This document shows positions 48,526-58,432 of a stretch of 64,000 bases of DNA, in pieces (the first letter of the stretch is position 1; each line of letters begins with the position of its first letter). Made by a program: the position numbers and the translations under genes. The stretch covers positions 4,509,157 through 4,573,156 of the forward strand of contig NZ_VLKC01000002.1 in the NCBI RefSeq assembly GCF_007830295.1, read 5' to 3'. The stretch is from Sporomusa sp. KB1 (GTDB taxonomy: Bacteria; Bacillota; Negativicutes; Sporomusales; Sporomusaceae). A model generated the notes under the pieces. That model was not told the DNA's origin and did not search any database. It worked only from the letters and a program-made list of their open reading frames with translations.

Positions 48526-49692
48526 ATGAGAAAATTAGGATTAAAAATGTCCTGTTTGTTAACCATGCTAGTAATGCTGGCCGGCTTAGTCTCTGGTTGC
48601 AGCGATACCGCCAGCAAAGACCTCAAAATCGGTGTAGTGTACGAACTTACCGGTAATACTGCGTCATTCGGTACTGCGGCAGCTAACGGTGCGAAATTGG
48701 CATTTAAAGAAATCAATGCCAAAGGCGGTGTTCTCGGTAAACAAATCCAACCGATAATTGCCGACAATAAGGGTGAACCAGCCGAATCTACCAATGCTGT
48801 AACAAAGGTCATTACTCAGGATAAAGTAGTAGCTATAACCGGCTTTACTGTTAGTTCCTGCGGCATTGCCGGATCAACAGTCGCTGAAGTAAACAAAATC
48901 CCGCTTGTAGCCGCAGCAACTACTAATCCGAAAGTTACCCTTGACGAAAATTCAGGCAAAACAAAAGACTATGTATTTCGCGCTTGTTTCATAGATCCGT
49001 TTCAAGGTACAGTAGCAGCAAACTTCGCCATCAACAGTCTTAAAGTGAAAACAGCCGTTGTCTTGATTGACAACTCCAGTGATTACAGTAAAGGTTTATC
49101 TCAGTTTTTCAAGGAATCCTACACTAAAAACGGTGGACAGATTATCGCCGAGGAAGCGTATCTGCAAAAAGATCAAGACTTTAAAGCTATTCTAACTAAA
49201 ATTAAGAGCCTCAATCCAGAAGTTATATATCTTCCGGGCTACTACGAAGAGGTAGGTAAAATTATTAAGCAAGCCCGCGAAATGGGGATTACTGTACCGT
49301 TTTTGGGCGGTGATGCCTGGGATTCTCCCAAATTGCTGGAAATTGGTGGTGCCCAACCTTTAAATAATACTCATTTCACTAACTTTTATTCAATAGAAGA
49401 TACTAATCCAGCCTCCATGGCCTTTGTCGATGCTTTTAAGAAAGAATATGGTCAAGTTCCTGATTCTATGGCTGCTATGGGTTACGATGCAGCTTACTTA
49501 CTGGTAGATGCCATAAAACGGGCTAACAGCGCCGAACCAGCCAAGATTAGGGAAGCTCTGGCAGCAACCCAAGGTTTCAAAAGCGTAAGCGGTGATATGA
49601 GTTTGACTTCGACGCACGACGCAATTAGAAGCGCAGTCATTATTGAATTGAAAGATGGTAAGCAAGTGTATAAAGAGACTGTGAAACCATAA
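48526..49692 (+). CDS. Branched-chain amino acid-type ABC transporter substrate-binding lipoprotein (LivK-like)
   Basis: 388 residues. The lipoprotein signal is MRKLGLKMSCLLTMLVMLAG then LVSGC (C25). The mature part is a type I periplasmic binding fold: IGVVYELTGNTASFG, GGVLGKQIQPIIADN, and AVVLIDNSSDYSKG. The family delivers Leu/Ile/Val or similar ligands to LivHMGF permeases, but no permease or ATPase genes are nearby. It splits the ylmD/ylmE cluster. A strong promoter, an early terminator and a structured leader suggest tight control. Confidence 0.9.
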   Translation: MRKLGLKMSCLLTMLVMLAGLVSGCSDTASKDLKIGVVYELTGNTASFGTAAANGAKLAFKEINAKGGVLGKQIQPIIADNKGEPAESTNAVTKVITQDKVVAITGFTVSSCGIAGSTVAEVNKIPLVAAATTNPKVTLDENSGKTKDYVFRACFIDPFQGTVAANFAINSLKVKTAVVLIDNSSDYSKGLSQFFKESYTKNGGQIIAEEAYLQKDQDFKAILTKIKSLNPEVIYLPGYYEEVGKIIKQAREMGITVPFLGGDAWDSPKLLEIGGAQPLNNTHFTNFYSIEDTNPASMAFVDAFKKEYGQVPDSMAAMGYDAAYLLVDAIKRANSAEPAKIREALAATQGFKSVSGDMSLTSTHDAIRSAVIIELKDGKQVYKETVKP

Positions 49693-49791
49693 CAGATGCT
49701 GCTATAAAGAAAACACGGCTTACGCCCAGCCTTTGATGACAGTAGAAGTGGATGTTGTTCTTATCCTGTTTATCATTTCTGTTAAGGCAAA

Positions 49792-49837
49792 AAAAGATCA
49801 CCATCTGATTAGTTCAAGTCAGGTGGCGATCTTTTTT
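49792..49837 (+). terminator. Terminator after the binding-protein gene
   Basis: AAAGATC-CCA-CTGA pairs with TCAG-TGG-GATCTTT around a 10-nt loop, followed by T6. Confidence 0.85.
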
Positions 49838-49975
49838 CCATCTCCAATAGTAGCTTCACTCACACATTAGATATCTATTAATAGATTTTACGTCAAAAAG
49901 ATAGAATAATATATGTACTTGATAGAGGAAAATTTTGTTTGTGGGCGAATAAACTATTTGAATGGAGGGTTTACC

Positions 49976-50644
49976 ATGTCCATAGCGCAAAATATTGCGG
50001 AAATAAAAACTAAAATAGATACAAGCAAAGTAAAACTGGTAGCTGTTACCAAAAATCATAGCGTTTCCTCCATGCTAGAGGCATTAGCTGTTGGAATAAC
50101 AGCTGTGGGAGAAAACCGGGTTCAGGAAATGCTGTCTAAGTATCCTGAGATAAAGGCGGCTGGTCTATCGCCTGAGTGGCATCTTATTGGTCACCTACAG
50201 ACAAATAAAGTTCGTCAGGCAGTACCGCTGGCAGACCTCATTCATTCTGTAGACAGTGAACAGCTGGCTGTTGAGATTGATAAGGTTGCTGCTAAGCTAG
50301 GCAAATGCCAGGATGTACTCCTACAGGTTAATGTCGCTGATGAAGAAAGCAAGTTTGGCACTGAATTTGGTCAGGCCTTGCCATTAGCTAACTATATTAG
50401 CCAGCTCGAACATGTCAGGTTATGCGGTCTTATGACGATTGCGCCCTATAGTGAAAACCCGGAAACAGTGCGTCCGGTATTTAAAGAACTTTATCAGTTA
50501 TACGCCGAATTAAAGGGCTTGCATCTGGCAAATACTGACATTAAATGGTTATCCATGGGAATGACCAATGATTATATGGTAGCTATCGAAGAAGGAGCAA
50601 ACTTGGTTCGTATTGGTACTGGAATATTTGGTTCGCGTCAATAG
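49976..50644 (+). CDS. YggS/YlmE family PLP homeostasis protein
   Basis: 222 residues from ATG 49976 (TGGAGGG upstream; the frame is open to 49913 without a ribosome site). The PLP lysine is in KLVAVTKNHS, and GENRVQEML, EWHLIGHLQTNK and LSMGMTNDY are the family motifs. The fold is a fold-type III barrel without enzyme activity; it keeps PLP and amino acid pools in balance. First gene of the division cluster. Confidence 0.95.
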   Translation: MSIAQNIAEIKTKIDTSKVKLVAVTKNHSVSSMLEALAVGITAVGENRVQEMLSKYPEIKAAGLSPEWHLIGHLQTNKVRQAVPLADLIHSVDSEQLAVEIDKVAAKLGKCQDVLLQVNVADEESKFGTEFGQALPLANYISQLEHVRLCGLMTIAPYSENPETVRPVFKELYQLYAELKGLHLANTDIKWLSMGMTNDYMVAIEEGANLVRIGTGIFGSRQ

Positions 50645-50664
50645 TAAGGAGGAGAAAGAACGTT

Positions 50665-51117
50665 ATGAAGTTTATGGAAAAAGTTTGGGGCAGTCTTGGT
50701 CTGTTTGAATCAGCAGAACAAGAGGAAGATCGTTCGAAACTAGAGGAGGCCGAAACAAAAGTTAAACCAAAAAATAATAATGTGGTCTCACTACCCATGG
50801 CCCAAAATAGCAATAATACCCAACAGCAATCGAAACAAATCAAGGTTATGGTTGTTGAACCCTTTTCGTTTGATGACGCTCAGCATATTGCCGATTATCT
50901 AAAAAGCCGTAAACCAGTAGTCGTTAACCTTGAAAGCTCTGACCCTGATATTGCCAAACGGATGATTGATTTTATTAGTGGTACGACCTATGCATTAAAT
51001 GGTCAAATTCAGAAAGTCGGCAATAATATTTTCCTATGTGCCCCCAATAATGTTGACGTTGCCTATAGTCCGCGGGAAGATGTCAGTGATAAGACGTTCT
51101 TGCCTTGGGGCCAATAA
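50665..51117 (+). CDS. sepF: Cell division protein SepF
   Basis: 150 residues. The N-terminal amphipathic membrane-binding helix (MKFMEKVWGSLGLFES) is followed by an unstructured acidic linker and the SepF fold (VMVVEPFSFDDAQHIADYLK, LNGQIQKVGNNIFLCAP). It bundles FtsZ filaments at the septum. It starts 20 nt after the YggS-type gene. Confidence 0.96.
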   Translation: MKFMEKVWGSLGLFESAEQEEDRSKLEEAETKVKPKNNNVVSLPMAQNSNNTQQQSKQIKVMVVEPFSFDDAQHIADYLKSRKPVVVNLESSDPDIAKRMIDFISGTTYALNGQIQKVGNNIFLCAPNNVDVAYSPREDVSDKTFLPWGQ

Positions 51118-51144
51118 ATAGACTGAATGCCAAATGGAGGAATT

Positions 51145-51957
51145 ATGTTAACAAATAAACAGCTTGGTTTTATCGGCGGCGGTGCGATGGCCGAATCAAT
51201 CATTCGCGGTATTTTACATGCGGAATTGGTAATGCCGTCCCAAATAATGGTGAATGATATTTCCCGTGAACGTCTGGCTTACCTAAGCAGTACGTTTGCA
51301 ATTGCAACAACACCTGATAGTCAGGAAATTATCAAACAATCTGATATCGTATTTCTAACAGTAAAGCCACAAGTTATTGCTAACGTTATTGACACAATTG
51401 CACCGCTAGTAACGAAAACTACGATAGTGGTATCAGTGGCAGCCGGCGTGACAATTGCTGCATTGCAAAGCAAATTGGCTGAAGTTCCAATCATTCGGGT
51501 TATGCCTAATACCCCGGTGGCCGTTGGTGAAGGCATTTCCGCTATGGCGCTGGGGAAGTATACAACAAAAGCAGCTAGTGACCCAGTGGCCGAAGTATTT
51601 GCGTCTGTTGGCCGGGTTGTTACTGTTAGCGAAGATTCGATGGATGCTGTTACCGGCCTGTCAGGCAGCGGTCCGGCGTATGCCTTTGTTTTAATTGATG
51701 CTCTCGCCGATGCTGGCGTCAGAGTTGGTTTAGCCCGGCAGACATCAATATTATTGGCAGCCCAAACGTTAATGGGCGCTGCTAAAATGGTACTCGAAAC
51801 AAACGAACATCCTGCCAAACTGAGAGATATGGTAACATCGCCGGGTGGTACTACTATTGCTGGTGTCCATGTATTAGAACAAAAGGGAGTAAGGGCTGCA
51901 CTTATTGATGCTGTTGTTGCTGCCACAGAACGGTCCCGGGAGATGGGAAAAAGGTAA
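51145..51957 (+). CDS. proC: Pyrroline-5-carboxylate reductase
   Basis: 270 residues from ATG 51145, chosen for the TGGAGGAATT just upstream (an in-frame ATG at 51127 precedes that site). The Rossmann motif FIGGGAMAESII and the C-terminal signature (LRDMVTSPGGTTIAGVHVLE) are intact. It makes proline from pyrroline-5-carboxylate. proC occupies the place where ylmG lies in Bacillus. It overlaps the next gene by one base (TAATG). Confidence 0.95.
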   Translation: MLTNKQLGFIGGGAMAESIIRGILHAELVMPSQIMVNDISRERLAYLSSTFAIATTPDSQEIIKQSDIVFLTVKPQVIANVIDTIAPLVTKTTIVVSVAAGVTIAALQSKLAEVPIIRVMPNTPVAVGEGISAMALGKYTTKAASDPVAEVFASVGRVVTVSEDSMDAVTGLSGSGPAYAFVLIDALADAGVRVGLARQTSILLAAQTLMGAAKMVLETNEHPAKLRDMVTSPGGTTIAGVHVLEQKGVRAALIDAVVAATERSREMGKR

Positions 51958-52751
51958 TGAGTGAACGGGACAAAATTTTACGCTATTATCGCGCTTCAGG
52001 TGATGCGGAGCTAGCAGCAAAGCTTTTGGATTTGGCAGAGATTGCGCTCAAAAGCCGCAAATACAAAGTCAGCGAATTCCTTGATCCGTATGGTTTAAGT
52101 ATTGCTGAAACTATCGTTGCCCATTATGATAGGCTGACATTGGAAACAAATGGCGGTTATCCTGGTGCAGAACGGGTTAAAGTGGCGTTTGTTGACACTG
52201 AGTTTCTTGAGTATGCCGATTCATTTGATTTTGGGTTAAAAGTCATTTTGCTTAAATGGGATAGTCGTTATTATCGCCTGTCACATCGGGACGTGCTCGG
52301 AGCGCTCATGGGTATTGGCATAAAACGTGAAATCCTTGGTGACATTATTGTAGCTGGAGATCAATGTTATGTCTTAGCCGACGCAACTATGGCTGCTTAT
52401 ATTGTACAGAACGTAACTGAAGTTGGACAAGCTGTGGTCTCTGTTTCACAAGTATCGCTTGATGATATTCCGGCAAAAGAGGAAAAAATCAAAGAAATCC
52501 GGGCAACTGTGGCTTCTATGCGAGTAGATGCTGTAGCAGCCGCTGGTTTTGGAACCTCACGCACCCGAATGGCTGAAGATATTGTAGCCGCCAAACTAAA
52601 AATCAATTGGCAAGAAGCCAAAAGCCCATCACAAGTCATAAAGGTGGGGGATATTATTTCTATGCGTGGCCGGGGACGGGTAGAAGTTATTGAAGTGCCT
52701 GGACAAACGAAAAAAGGCAGATATAGCGTTTTACTTAGACGCTTTATGTAA
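51957..52751 (+). CDS. ylmH: YlmH-type RNA-binding protein with S4 domain
   Basis: 264 residues. The YlmH N-terminal region includes EFLDPYGLSIAETIV and the RNP-like LSHRDVLGALMGIGIKREILG. The S4 domain lies at about 180-255 (SRTRMAEDIVAAKLKINWQE, SMRGRGRVEVIEV). YlmH binds stalled ribosomal 50S-tRNA complexes and belongs to the division cluster. Translation is coupled to proC. Confidence 0.93.
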   Translation: MSERDKILRYYRASGDAELAAKLLDLAEIALKSRKYKVSEFLDPYGLSIAETIVAHYDRLTLETNGGYPGAERVKVAFVDTEFLEYADSFDFGLKVILLKWDSRYYRLSHRDVLGALMGIGIKREILGDIIVAGDQCYVLADATMAAYIVQNVTEVGQAVVSVSQVSLDDIPAKEEKIKEIRATVASMRVDAVAAAGFGTSRTRMAEDIVAAKLKINWQEAKSPSQVIKVGDIISMRGRGRVEVIEVPGQTKKGRYSVLLRRFM

Positions 52752-52772
52752 TTTGAATAGGGGTGGGGAGTT

Positions 52773-53225
52773 ATGCTAACGCCATTAGACATCCATAATA
52801 AAGAGTTTAAGCGTAGTTTTCGTGGCTATAAAGAAGATGAAGTCGATGAGTTTCTTGACGGAGTTATTAAAGATTATGAGACACTATATCGTGATAATAT
52901 TGAGCGGAAAGAAACAATCGAACGCCTTAACAGCAAACTCGAGCACTACCAGCATATGGAGAACACTCTCCATAGCACACTGGTCATTGCCCAGGAAACA
53001 GCTGAAGAAGTCAAACTTAATGCCAAAAAAGAAACAGAGCTCATAATTAAGGAAGCTGAAATTAGTGCGCAAAAACTGGTTGAGGAAGCCTTGGCTAAAG
53101 TTCGCAGAATGACTGGCGAATATGAAGAATTACAAAAACAATCGAAGGTGTTCCGTACTCGGCTGCGTACTCTCTTACAAGCGCAAATGGAAATGCTTAA
53201 CAATGTTGATGAGGATGAAAACTAA
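52773..53225 (+). CDS. divIVA: DivIVA-family cell division/polarity protein
   Basis: 150 residues. The N-terminal lipid-binding domain ([20 protein letters not shown], then [16 protein letters not shown]) is followed by a long coiled coil. DivIVA gathers at curved membranes of poles and septa. GGTGGGGAG precedes the ATG. The next gene starts 2 nt after its stop. Confidence 0.96.
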   Translation: MLTPLDIHNKEFKRSFRGYKEDEVDEFLDGVIKDYETLYRDNIERKETIERLNSKLEHYQHMENTLHSTLVIAQETAEEVKLNAKKETELIIKEAEISAQKLVEEALAKVRRMTGEYEELQKQSKVFRTRLRTLLQAQMEMLNNVDEDEN

Positions 53226-53227
53226 TC

Positions 53228-53533
53228 TTGCCTGACAATGTACTTGACATTAGAGAGCTGCCAGACGGCATTGCCTTTAAAGTTCGTGTTCAGCCGCGTG
53301 CAAGTAAAAATATGGTTGCCGGCATTATGGGAGATTGTCTTAAAATTAAACTGACTTCGCCGCCAGTTGATGGTGCAGCTAATGCTGCCTGTACTGCCTT
53401 TATTGCTGGCATTCTGGATGTAGCAAAAAGTTCTGTAGTTATTACTACTGGCCAAAATAGTCGTTTAAAAGTGATTAAGGTAACAGGCATTGATAAAAAG
53501 AAATTTTTCACTATGCTCTGCCTGGATAATTGA
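53228..53533 (+). CDS. DUF167/YggU family protein
   Basis: 101 residues, TTG start. The family pattern is clear: FKVRVQPRASKN, GDCLKIKLTSPPVDGAANAA, and VVITTGQNSRLKVIKV. It has a small alpha/beta fold with unknown function, and is often found between divIVA and ileS. No separate ribosome site is obvious (GATGAGGATG at the divIVA end), so translation is likely coupled. Confidence 0.9.
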   Translation: MPDNVLDIRELPDGIAFKVRVQPRASKNMVAGIMGDCLKIKLTSPPVDGAANAACTAFIAGILDVAKSSVVITTGQNSRLKVIKVTGIDKKKFFTMLCLDN

Positions 53534-53557
53534 CTTTGTGCGCCAATCATGTATAAT
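53530..53557 (+). promoter_or_regulatory. Promoter of the ileS T-box transcript
   Basis: TTGACT (53530-53535) and TATAAT (53552-53557) are 16 bp apart, at the end of the DUF167 gene. Confidence 0.8.
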
Positions 53558-53579
53558 ATATGCGTACATGATAATATTT

Positions 53580-53810
53580 TATCAGTAATGACGGAGACAC
53601 GCTTTGATGGCGGTTTACAGCGAACCAGGACATGGTGTGAGCCTGGTAATCAAGATCATGGCCTAACATCGCTCCTGAACTGCGGACTGAAAGTTCAAGT
53701 AGGCTCCGCCGTCTAACGCCCGTTACCGCGTTGTAGAGCGGCTATATCAGCCAGTAGGGTGGTACCACGGGAACTTATCTCTCGTCCCTTTTTGGGGATG
53801 AGGGTTTTTT
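53580..53810 (+). ncRNA. T-box leader of ileS
   Basis: The T-box sequence AGGGTGGTACCACGGG stands at 53756-53771. The terminator CTCGTCCC/GGGATGAG with T6 follows (53781-53810). Stem I with its AGTA/GAAC-type motifs precedes it. The region GGTAATCAAGATCATGG (53645-53661) offers ATC as isoleucine specifier, which agrees with the downstream gene. Uncharged tRNA-Ile would stabilise the antiterminator. Confidence 0.93.
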
Positions 53811-53832
53811 ATTTTATATGGAGGTGCTAATT

Positions 53833-56625
53833 TTGGATTACAGCAAAACACTTAACTTGCCACAAACCGATTTTCCAATGCGCGCGAATCTTCCCGAACG
53901 GGAACCGAAAATGTTGGAATACTGGAATGAGCAACAAATCTATGAGAAAAAACTGGCTCAAAGCAAGGGTAAAACCAAGTTTATCTTGCATGACGGCCCG
54001 CCATATGCCAATGGTAATATTCATATCGGTACTGCTTTAAATAAAATCCTTAAAGATATTATTATCAAATATAAATCGCTACAGGGATTCGATGCTCCTT
54101 ACGTTCCAGGTTGGGACACTCATGGCCTGCCGATTGAGCATGCTGCCATTAAAATTCTTGGGTTAAACCGCCATGAGCTCAACCCGCTTGATTTGCGGCG
54201 TGAATGCAAGCAATATGCTCTTAAATGTCTAAACCTTCAGCGGGAAGACTTCAAACGTCTGGGCGTTGCTGGTGACTGGGAAAATCCATATATAACACTC
54301 TACCCCGAATATGAGGCCAAACAAATTGAAGTGTTTGGGGAAATGGCCAAAAAAGGCTATATTTATAAGGGCCTAAAGTCTGTTTATTGGTGTACTTCGT
54401 GTGAAACCGCATTAGCTGAAGCCGAAATTGAATATGCCGAGAAAAAATCACATTCTATCTATGTTAAATTTCCTCTTATTGATGATAAAGGTAACCTGCC
54501 GGTGGGTGTTGACCGGGAGAAAGTGTATGCCGTTATCTGGACAACAACTCCCTGGACTATGCCGGCGAATGTTGCCATTTGTGTTCACCCTGAGATTGAA
54601 TATGCCTGGGTAGAAATTAATGATGAAATTTATCTCTTTGCAAGTGAATTGGTGGAATCAGTTGTTAAGGCTAATAATCTGGGAGAATACACAATCCTGG
54701 GAACAATGAAGGGTGCTGCCATTGAAGGTATGACCTTCAGTCATCCATTCTTTGAGCGTGAGTCACCTATTATCCTTGGTGAGCATGTCACCCTGGAAGC
54801 TGGCACCGGCTGTGTACATACGGCTCCCGGCCATGGCCAGGAAGACTTTGAGGTAGGTATGAAATACGGCCTGCCGATCATTAGTCCTGTTGATCCAACT
54901 GGTAAATTTACTGCAGAAGCCGGTAAATTTGAAGGCCTGACTGTGTCTGATGCTAATGTGCCTGTTATAAAAGAATTGGCTGGGCGTGGGCTGCTACTCG
55001 GCAAAGGCTCGGTTAAACATCAATATGCTCACTGCTGGCGCTGTAAGAACCCGATTATCTATCGTGCAACTGAACAATGGTTTGCCTCAGTTGATGGATT
55101 TAGAGATGCTACTCTCAAAACCATAGCCAACGAAATTCAGTGGATTCCCACCTGGGGCGAAGATCGTATCCGCAATATGGTGGCTGATCGTCAAGACTGG
55201 TGTATTTCGCGGCAACGGGTGTGGGGTGTTCCTATTCCGATTTTCTACTGCACCAAATGTAATGAGCATATAATTAATGATGAAACAATTAATGCTGTCA
55301 AAGAACTTTTCCGCAAAGAAGGCTCTGACGCCTGGTGGGCCAAAAAGCCGGAGGAAATTCTGCCACAAGGCTTTACCTGTCCGCATTGCGGCCATGAAGA
55401 ATTCAGAAAAGAAACCGATATTATGGATGTATGGTTTGACAGCGGTTCCAGCCATGCGGCTGTACTTGGGCAGCGTAAAGAACTTCAGTGGCCGGCTGAT
55501 TTATATCTGGAAGGCAGTGACCAGCATCGCGGCTGGTTTCAATCCTCACTATTAACTTCAATAGCCACACGGGGGGTAGCGCCATACAAAGCGGTATTAA
55601 CCCATGGTTTCGTTGTTGATGGTGATGGTCGAAAAATGTCCAAGTCAATTGGCAATGTCATATACCCGCAGGAGGTTATCCAAAAATATGGTGCCGATGT
55701 GCTGCGCCTTTGGGTAGCATCAGCCGACTATAAAGCTGATATTCGCATTTCCAATGATATCCTTAAGCAGTTGTCAGAAGTATATCGCAAAATCCGCAAT
55801 ACTTTCCGCTACATTCTAGGCAGCTTGCATGACTTCAACCCTGACACCGACAAAGTGTCCTACAACCAGCTGCTTGAGATTGACCGTTGGGCGCTGATGC
55901 GGTTAGAACAAGTCCGGACTAAAGTCACTCAGGCCTATGAAGATTACGAATTCCATTTGTTATATCATACAGTGCATAACTTCTGTGCGGTAGATCTAAG
56001 CGCTTTTTATCTTGATATCCTCAAAGATCGCGTTTATACTGGGTTGCCGACTTCAATTGAACGCCGCGCTGCGCAAACGACGATGTATGAGATTCTCAAC
56101 ACCCTGGTTGCTGTGGTTGCGCCGGTATTAACCTTTACTGCCGAGGAAGTATGGCAGTATATGCCCAAAGAAGCAAACCGTGCTGAAAGCGTTCAGTTAA
56201 CAAGTTGGCCAGTAGCCCGTCCTGAATATTTGGATACTGCGCTGGAAGCTAAATGGGGAAAAATACTTGAATTACGCGGTGAAATTACTAAAGCACTTGA
56301 AACAGCCCGCCGCAACAAGGTTATTGGTCATTCGCTAGATGCAGCGGTTAGTCTGTATGCTGCCGGGGAGGAGCTGACTGCACTTTCGACCATTAAGGAC
56401 GATTTAGCCACACTACTCATTGTGTCTGAAGTAACTTTATCTGATACTATTGAACAGGCTCCGGGTGAAGCCTACCGGGCCGCCGACATGCAACTTGCAG
56501 TTGCTGTGGCTCCGGCTCAGGGCGTGAAATGCGAACGTTGTTGGATTTATAGCCCGACAGTGAACCAGGACAAAGAACATCCAGCTCTTTGTCAACGGTG
56601 CGCTGCTGTAGTAAAAAACATGTAA
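53833..56625 (+). CDS. ileS: Isoleucyl-tRNA synthetase
   Basis: 930 residues. The class I signatures are HIGT ([11 protein letters not shown]) and KMSKS ([11 protein letters not shown]). The editing domain ([13 protein letters not shown]) and the C-terminal zinc site (CERCW...CQRC) are complete. I place the start at TTG 53833, 8 nt after GGAGG, giving the typical [20 protein letters not shown]. The in-frame ATG at 53818 overlaps that Shine-Dalgarno. Controlled by the T-box upstream. Confidence 0.96.
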   Translation: MDYSKTLNLPQTDFPMRANLPEREPKMLEYWNEQQIYEKKLAQSKGKTKFILHDGPPYANGNIHIGTALNKILKDIIIKYKSLQGFDAPYVPGWDTHGLPIEHAAIKILGLNRHELNPLDLRRECKQYALKCLNLQREDFKRLGVAGDWENPYITLYPEYEAKQIEVFGEMAKKGYIYKGLKSVYWCTSCETALAEAEIEYAEKKSHSIYVKFPLIDDKGNLPVGVDREKVYAVIWTTTPWTMPANVAICVHPEIEYAWVEINDEIYLFASELVESVVKANNLGEYTILGTMKGAAIEGMTFSHPFFERESPIILGEHVTLEAGTGCVHTAPGHGQEDFEVGMKYGLPIISPVDPTGKFTAEAGKFEGLTVSDANVPVIKELAGRGLLLGKGSVKHQYAHCWRCKNPIIYRATEQWFASVDGFRDATLKTIANEIQWIPTWGEDRIRNMVADRQDWCISRQRVWGVPIPIFYCTKCNEHIINDETINAVKELFRKEGSDAWWAKKPEEILPQGFTCPHCGHEEFRKETDIMDVWFDSGSSHAAVLGQRKELQWPADLYLEGSDQHRGWFQSSLLTSIATRGVAPYKAVLTHGFVVDGDGRKMSKSIGNVIYPQEVIQKYGADVLRLWVASADYKADIRISNDILKQLSEVYRKIRNTFRYILGSLHDFNPDTDKVSYNQLLEIDRWALMRLEQVRTKVTQAYEDYEFHLLYHTVHNFCAVDLSAFYLDILKDRVYTGLPTSIERRAAQTTMYEILNTLVAVVAPVLTFTAEEVWQYMPKEANRAESVQLTSWPVARPEYLDTALEAKWGKILELRGEITKALETARRNKVIGHSLDAAVSLYAAGEELTALSTIKDDLATLLIVSEVTLSDTIEQAPGEAYRAADMQLAVAVAPAQGVKCERCWIYSPTVNQDKEHPALCQRCAAVVKNM

Positions 56626-56636
56626 GCATGTATGAT

Positions 56637-56666
56637 AAACCGGAGCTTAATTCCGGTTTATTTTTA
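56637..56666 (+). terminator. Terminator after ileS
   Basis: AAACCGGA/TTCCGGTTT stem with a 6-nt loop, followed by ATTTTTATT. Confidence 0.88.
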
Positions 56667-56707
56667 TTCGCCGGGTAATAATAATAATACAAGTGGGGGA
56701 CTATTGT

Positions 56708-57034
56708 ATGGATAATAAACATCCGGTAAATACTACAAAGACTGCTAAAGATCAGACCGAATTTGTAGCCAAACAGCTAGAACGGCTGGTAAACCGGTTA
56801 GAGGCTATGAGAATTGCTGCTTATATGGAGATGCTGGAACGTCCGGCTAAGCTGATTTTCACCAATTTTGTGGCCGGTATTGCCCGCGGATTAGGGATTG
56901 CCATTGGAGCCAGCTTGGTGTTCGCCTTATTACTCGCTTTTCTCAAGCAGTTGATTATGCTCAATATACCGGGTATCGGTGGTTTTATCGCCGATATTCT
57001 CCGGTTTGTTGAAACCAAGAACGGAACATTCTAA
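56708..57034 (+). CDS. DUF5665 membrane protein
   Basis: 108 residues from ATG 56708 (GGGGGA upstream). A helical N-terminus (EFVAKQLERLVNRLEAMRIA) is followed by the family stretch ANFVAGIARGLGIAIGASLV-like (here TNFVAGIARGLGIAIGASLV), one or two membrane segments, and a short tail (NIPGIGGFIADILRFVE). Function unknown. It is followed by a nitroreductase gene 22 nt on. Confidence 0.82.
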   Translation: MDNKHPVNTTKTAKDQTEFVAKQLERLVNRLEAMRIAAYMEMLERPAKLIFTNFVAGIARGLGIAIGASLVFALLLAFLKQLIMLNIPGIGGFIADILRFVETKNGTF

Positions 57035-57056
57035 TTCCAAGCCAGGAGGATGACGC

Positions 57057-57584
57057 ATGACAAAAGACATTTTTGATTGCATCCGTGAAAGTCACAGTGT
57101 TCGCCTATTCAAGTCTGAACAAATTCCGGAACCAACATTAACTAGAATTTTAGACGCCGGTAATATGGCGCCTAGTGCCGGCAACCTGCAGCCCTGGTAT
57201 TTTTATGTAGTACAAGACTCAGCAGTAAAAGCAAAATTGTCTGCTGCCTCCTTTAATCAAGAACAAATTAGCGACGCACCCACTGTTGTTGTTATTTTAG
57301 CTGATCCCGCCCGTTCCAACGAAAGGTACGGCGAACGTGGAGCCCAGTTATATTGTCTCCAGGATTCAGCTGCCGCCGCCCAAAACATTCTCCTGGCAGC
57401 AGAAGGATTAGGTATTGCAGCCTGCTGGGTCGGCGCTTTTGATGAAAGAAAAGTCCAGGAGGCCGTAGAGGCTCCGCCTCGCCTTAGGGCTGTAGCCATG
57501 ATTTGTTTAGGCTATAGTGGTGAACAGCCAAAAGAATATAAAGAGCGGCTACGCTTGAATGAAGTCGTCAAATTTATTCACTGA
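57057..57584 (+). CDS. Nitroreductase family protein
   Basis: 175 residues, FMN-binding alpha/beta fold. Motifs are ESHSVRLFKSEQIPE (FMN phosphate arginines), NMAPSAGNLQPWYFYVV, and AAQNILLAAEGLGIAACWVG. It belongs to the NAD(P)H-dependent nitroreductase/dehydrogenase group with unknown natural substrate. AGGAGG precedes the ATG; it may form an operon with DUF5665 and the next gene. Confidence 0.92.
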   Translation: MTKDIFDCIRESHSVRLFKSEQIPEPTLTRILDAGNMAPSAGNLQPWYFYVVQDSAVKAKLSAASFNQEQISDAPTVVVILADPARSNERYGERGAQLYCLQDSAAAAQNILLAAEGLGIAACWVGAFDERKVQEAVEAPPRLRAVAMICLGYSGEQPKEYKERLRLNEVVKFIH

Positions 57585-57599
57585 CAAGGGGGCTTTACC

Positions 57600-58277
57600 T
57601 TGCACCCTGAACAAATAACAAAATTCAAACTACAGCTGGAAGCCAAAAAACGGGATTTAGTCCATACCATCTTGCAGTTAGAAGATAATGGCCTGCGTGC
57701 TGCATTATCTAATACAACCGGTGAACTGTCGGCTTATGATAATCACCCGGCTGACTTAGGTAGTGAGACCTTTGAGCGTGGCAAGGATTTGGGACTAAGA
57801 GACAACGAGCGCGTGCTTTTACGAAGCGTAGAACACGCACTGGATAAAATTCATCAAGGAACCTATGGGCGCTGTGACACTTGCGGCGCCGAGATAGCAA
57901 CTGAGCGGCTTGAAGCGCTTCCGTGGGCCACTCAGTGCAAAAAATGCCAAGAGGAATCAGAACAGATTGATGTTACACCCCGTCCGCTGGAAGAAGATTC
58001 ACTTGCGCCGCCGTTTCATCGAAGTTTTCTTGACTCGGACAGAGTTGATTCTGTCGGTTATGACGGGGAGGACGCCTGGCAGGACGTGGCCCGCTATGGC
58101 AGCTCAGACACACCGCAGGATATCCCCGGAACCTATGATTATAAAGCTCTATTTCTTAATAGCAATGAACACCAGGGTATTGTTGACTTGGCTGACGCTA
58201 TCCCTAATGAACCCGGAAGCACTAGTAACCATGCTAGAAAACGACGGCAAATAGAAGAAAAAGAAACCGGGCGATAG
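57600..58277 (+). CDS. YteA-type sporulation protein with DksA/TraR zinc finger
   Basis: 225 residues, TTG start after AAGGGGG. A coiled-coil N-terminus (KFKLQLEAKKRDLVHTILQL) is followed by the zinc finger CDTCGAEIATERLEALPWAT with CKKC (four cysteines, about 93-117). The long C-terminal extension after the finger is typical of the yteA family of spore formers rather than of DksA. Members are expressed during sporulation; the molecular role is not known. Its stop lies inside a terminator hairpin. Confidence 0.88.
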   Translation: MHPEQITKFKLQLEAKKRDLVHTILQLEDNGLRAALSNTTGELSAYDNHPADLGSETFERGKDLGLRDNERVLLRSVEHALDKIHQGTYGRCDTCGAEIATERLEALPWATQCKKCQEESEQIDVTPRPLEEDSLAPPFHRSFLDSDRVDSVGYDGEDAWQDVARYGSSDTPQDIPGTYDYKALFLNSNEHQGIVDLADAIPNEPGSTSNHARKRRQIEEKETGR

Positions 58278-58289
58278 CCTGGTTTCTTT
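58260..58289 (+). terminator. Terminator overlapping the yteA-type stop codon
   Basis: AAAGAAACC/GGTTTCTTT, a perfect 9-bp stem with a 12-nt loop. Confidence 0.75.
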
Positions 58290-58432
58290 ACTTGGTATGC
58301 AGGAATTTAATTGCTTGTGTTTAATTATAAACTGTGCAAGTGGATACACTAGTTTGGTTGCTAGCATAGACATCATATAAGAGCGAGACGATAGTATTTA
58401 TGGAAAAAGTTAATGCACTAGGAGGGCGCTTA

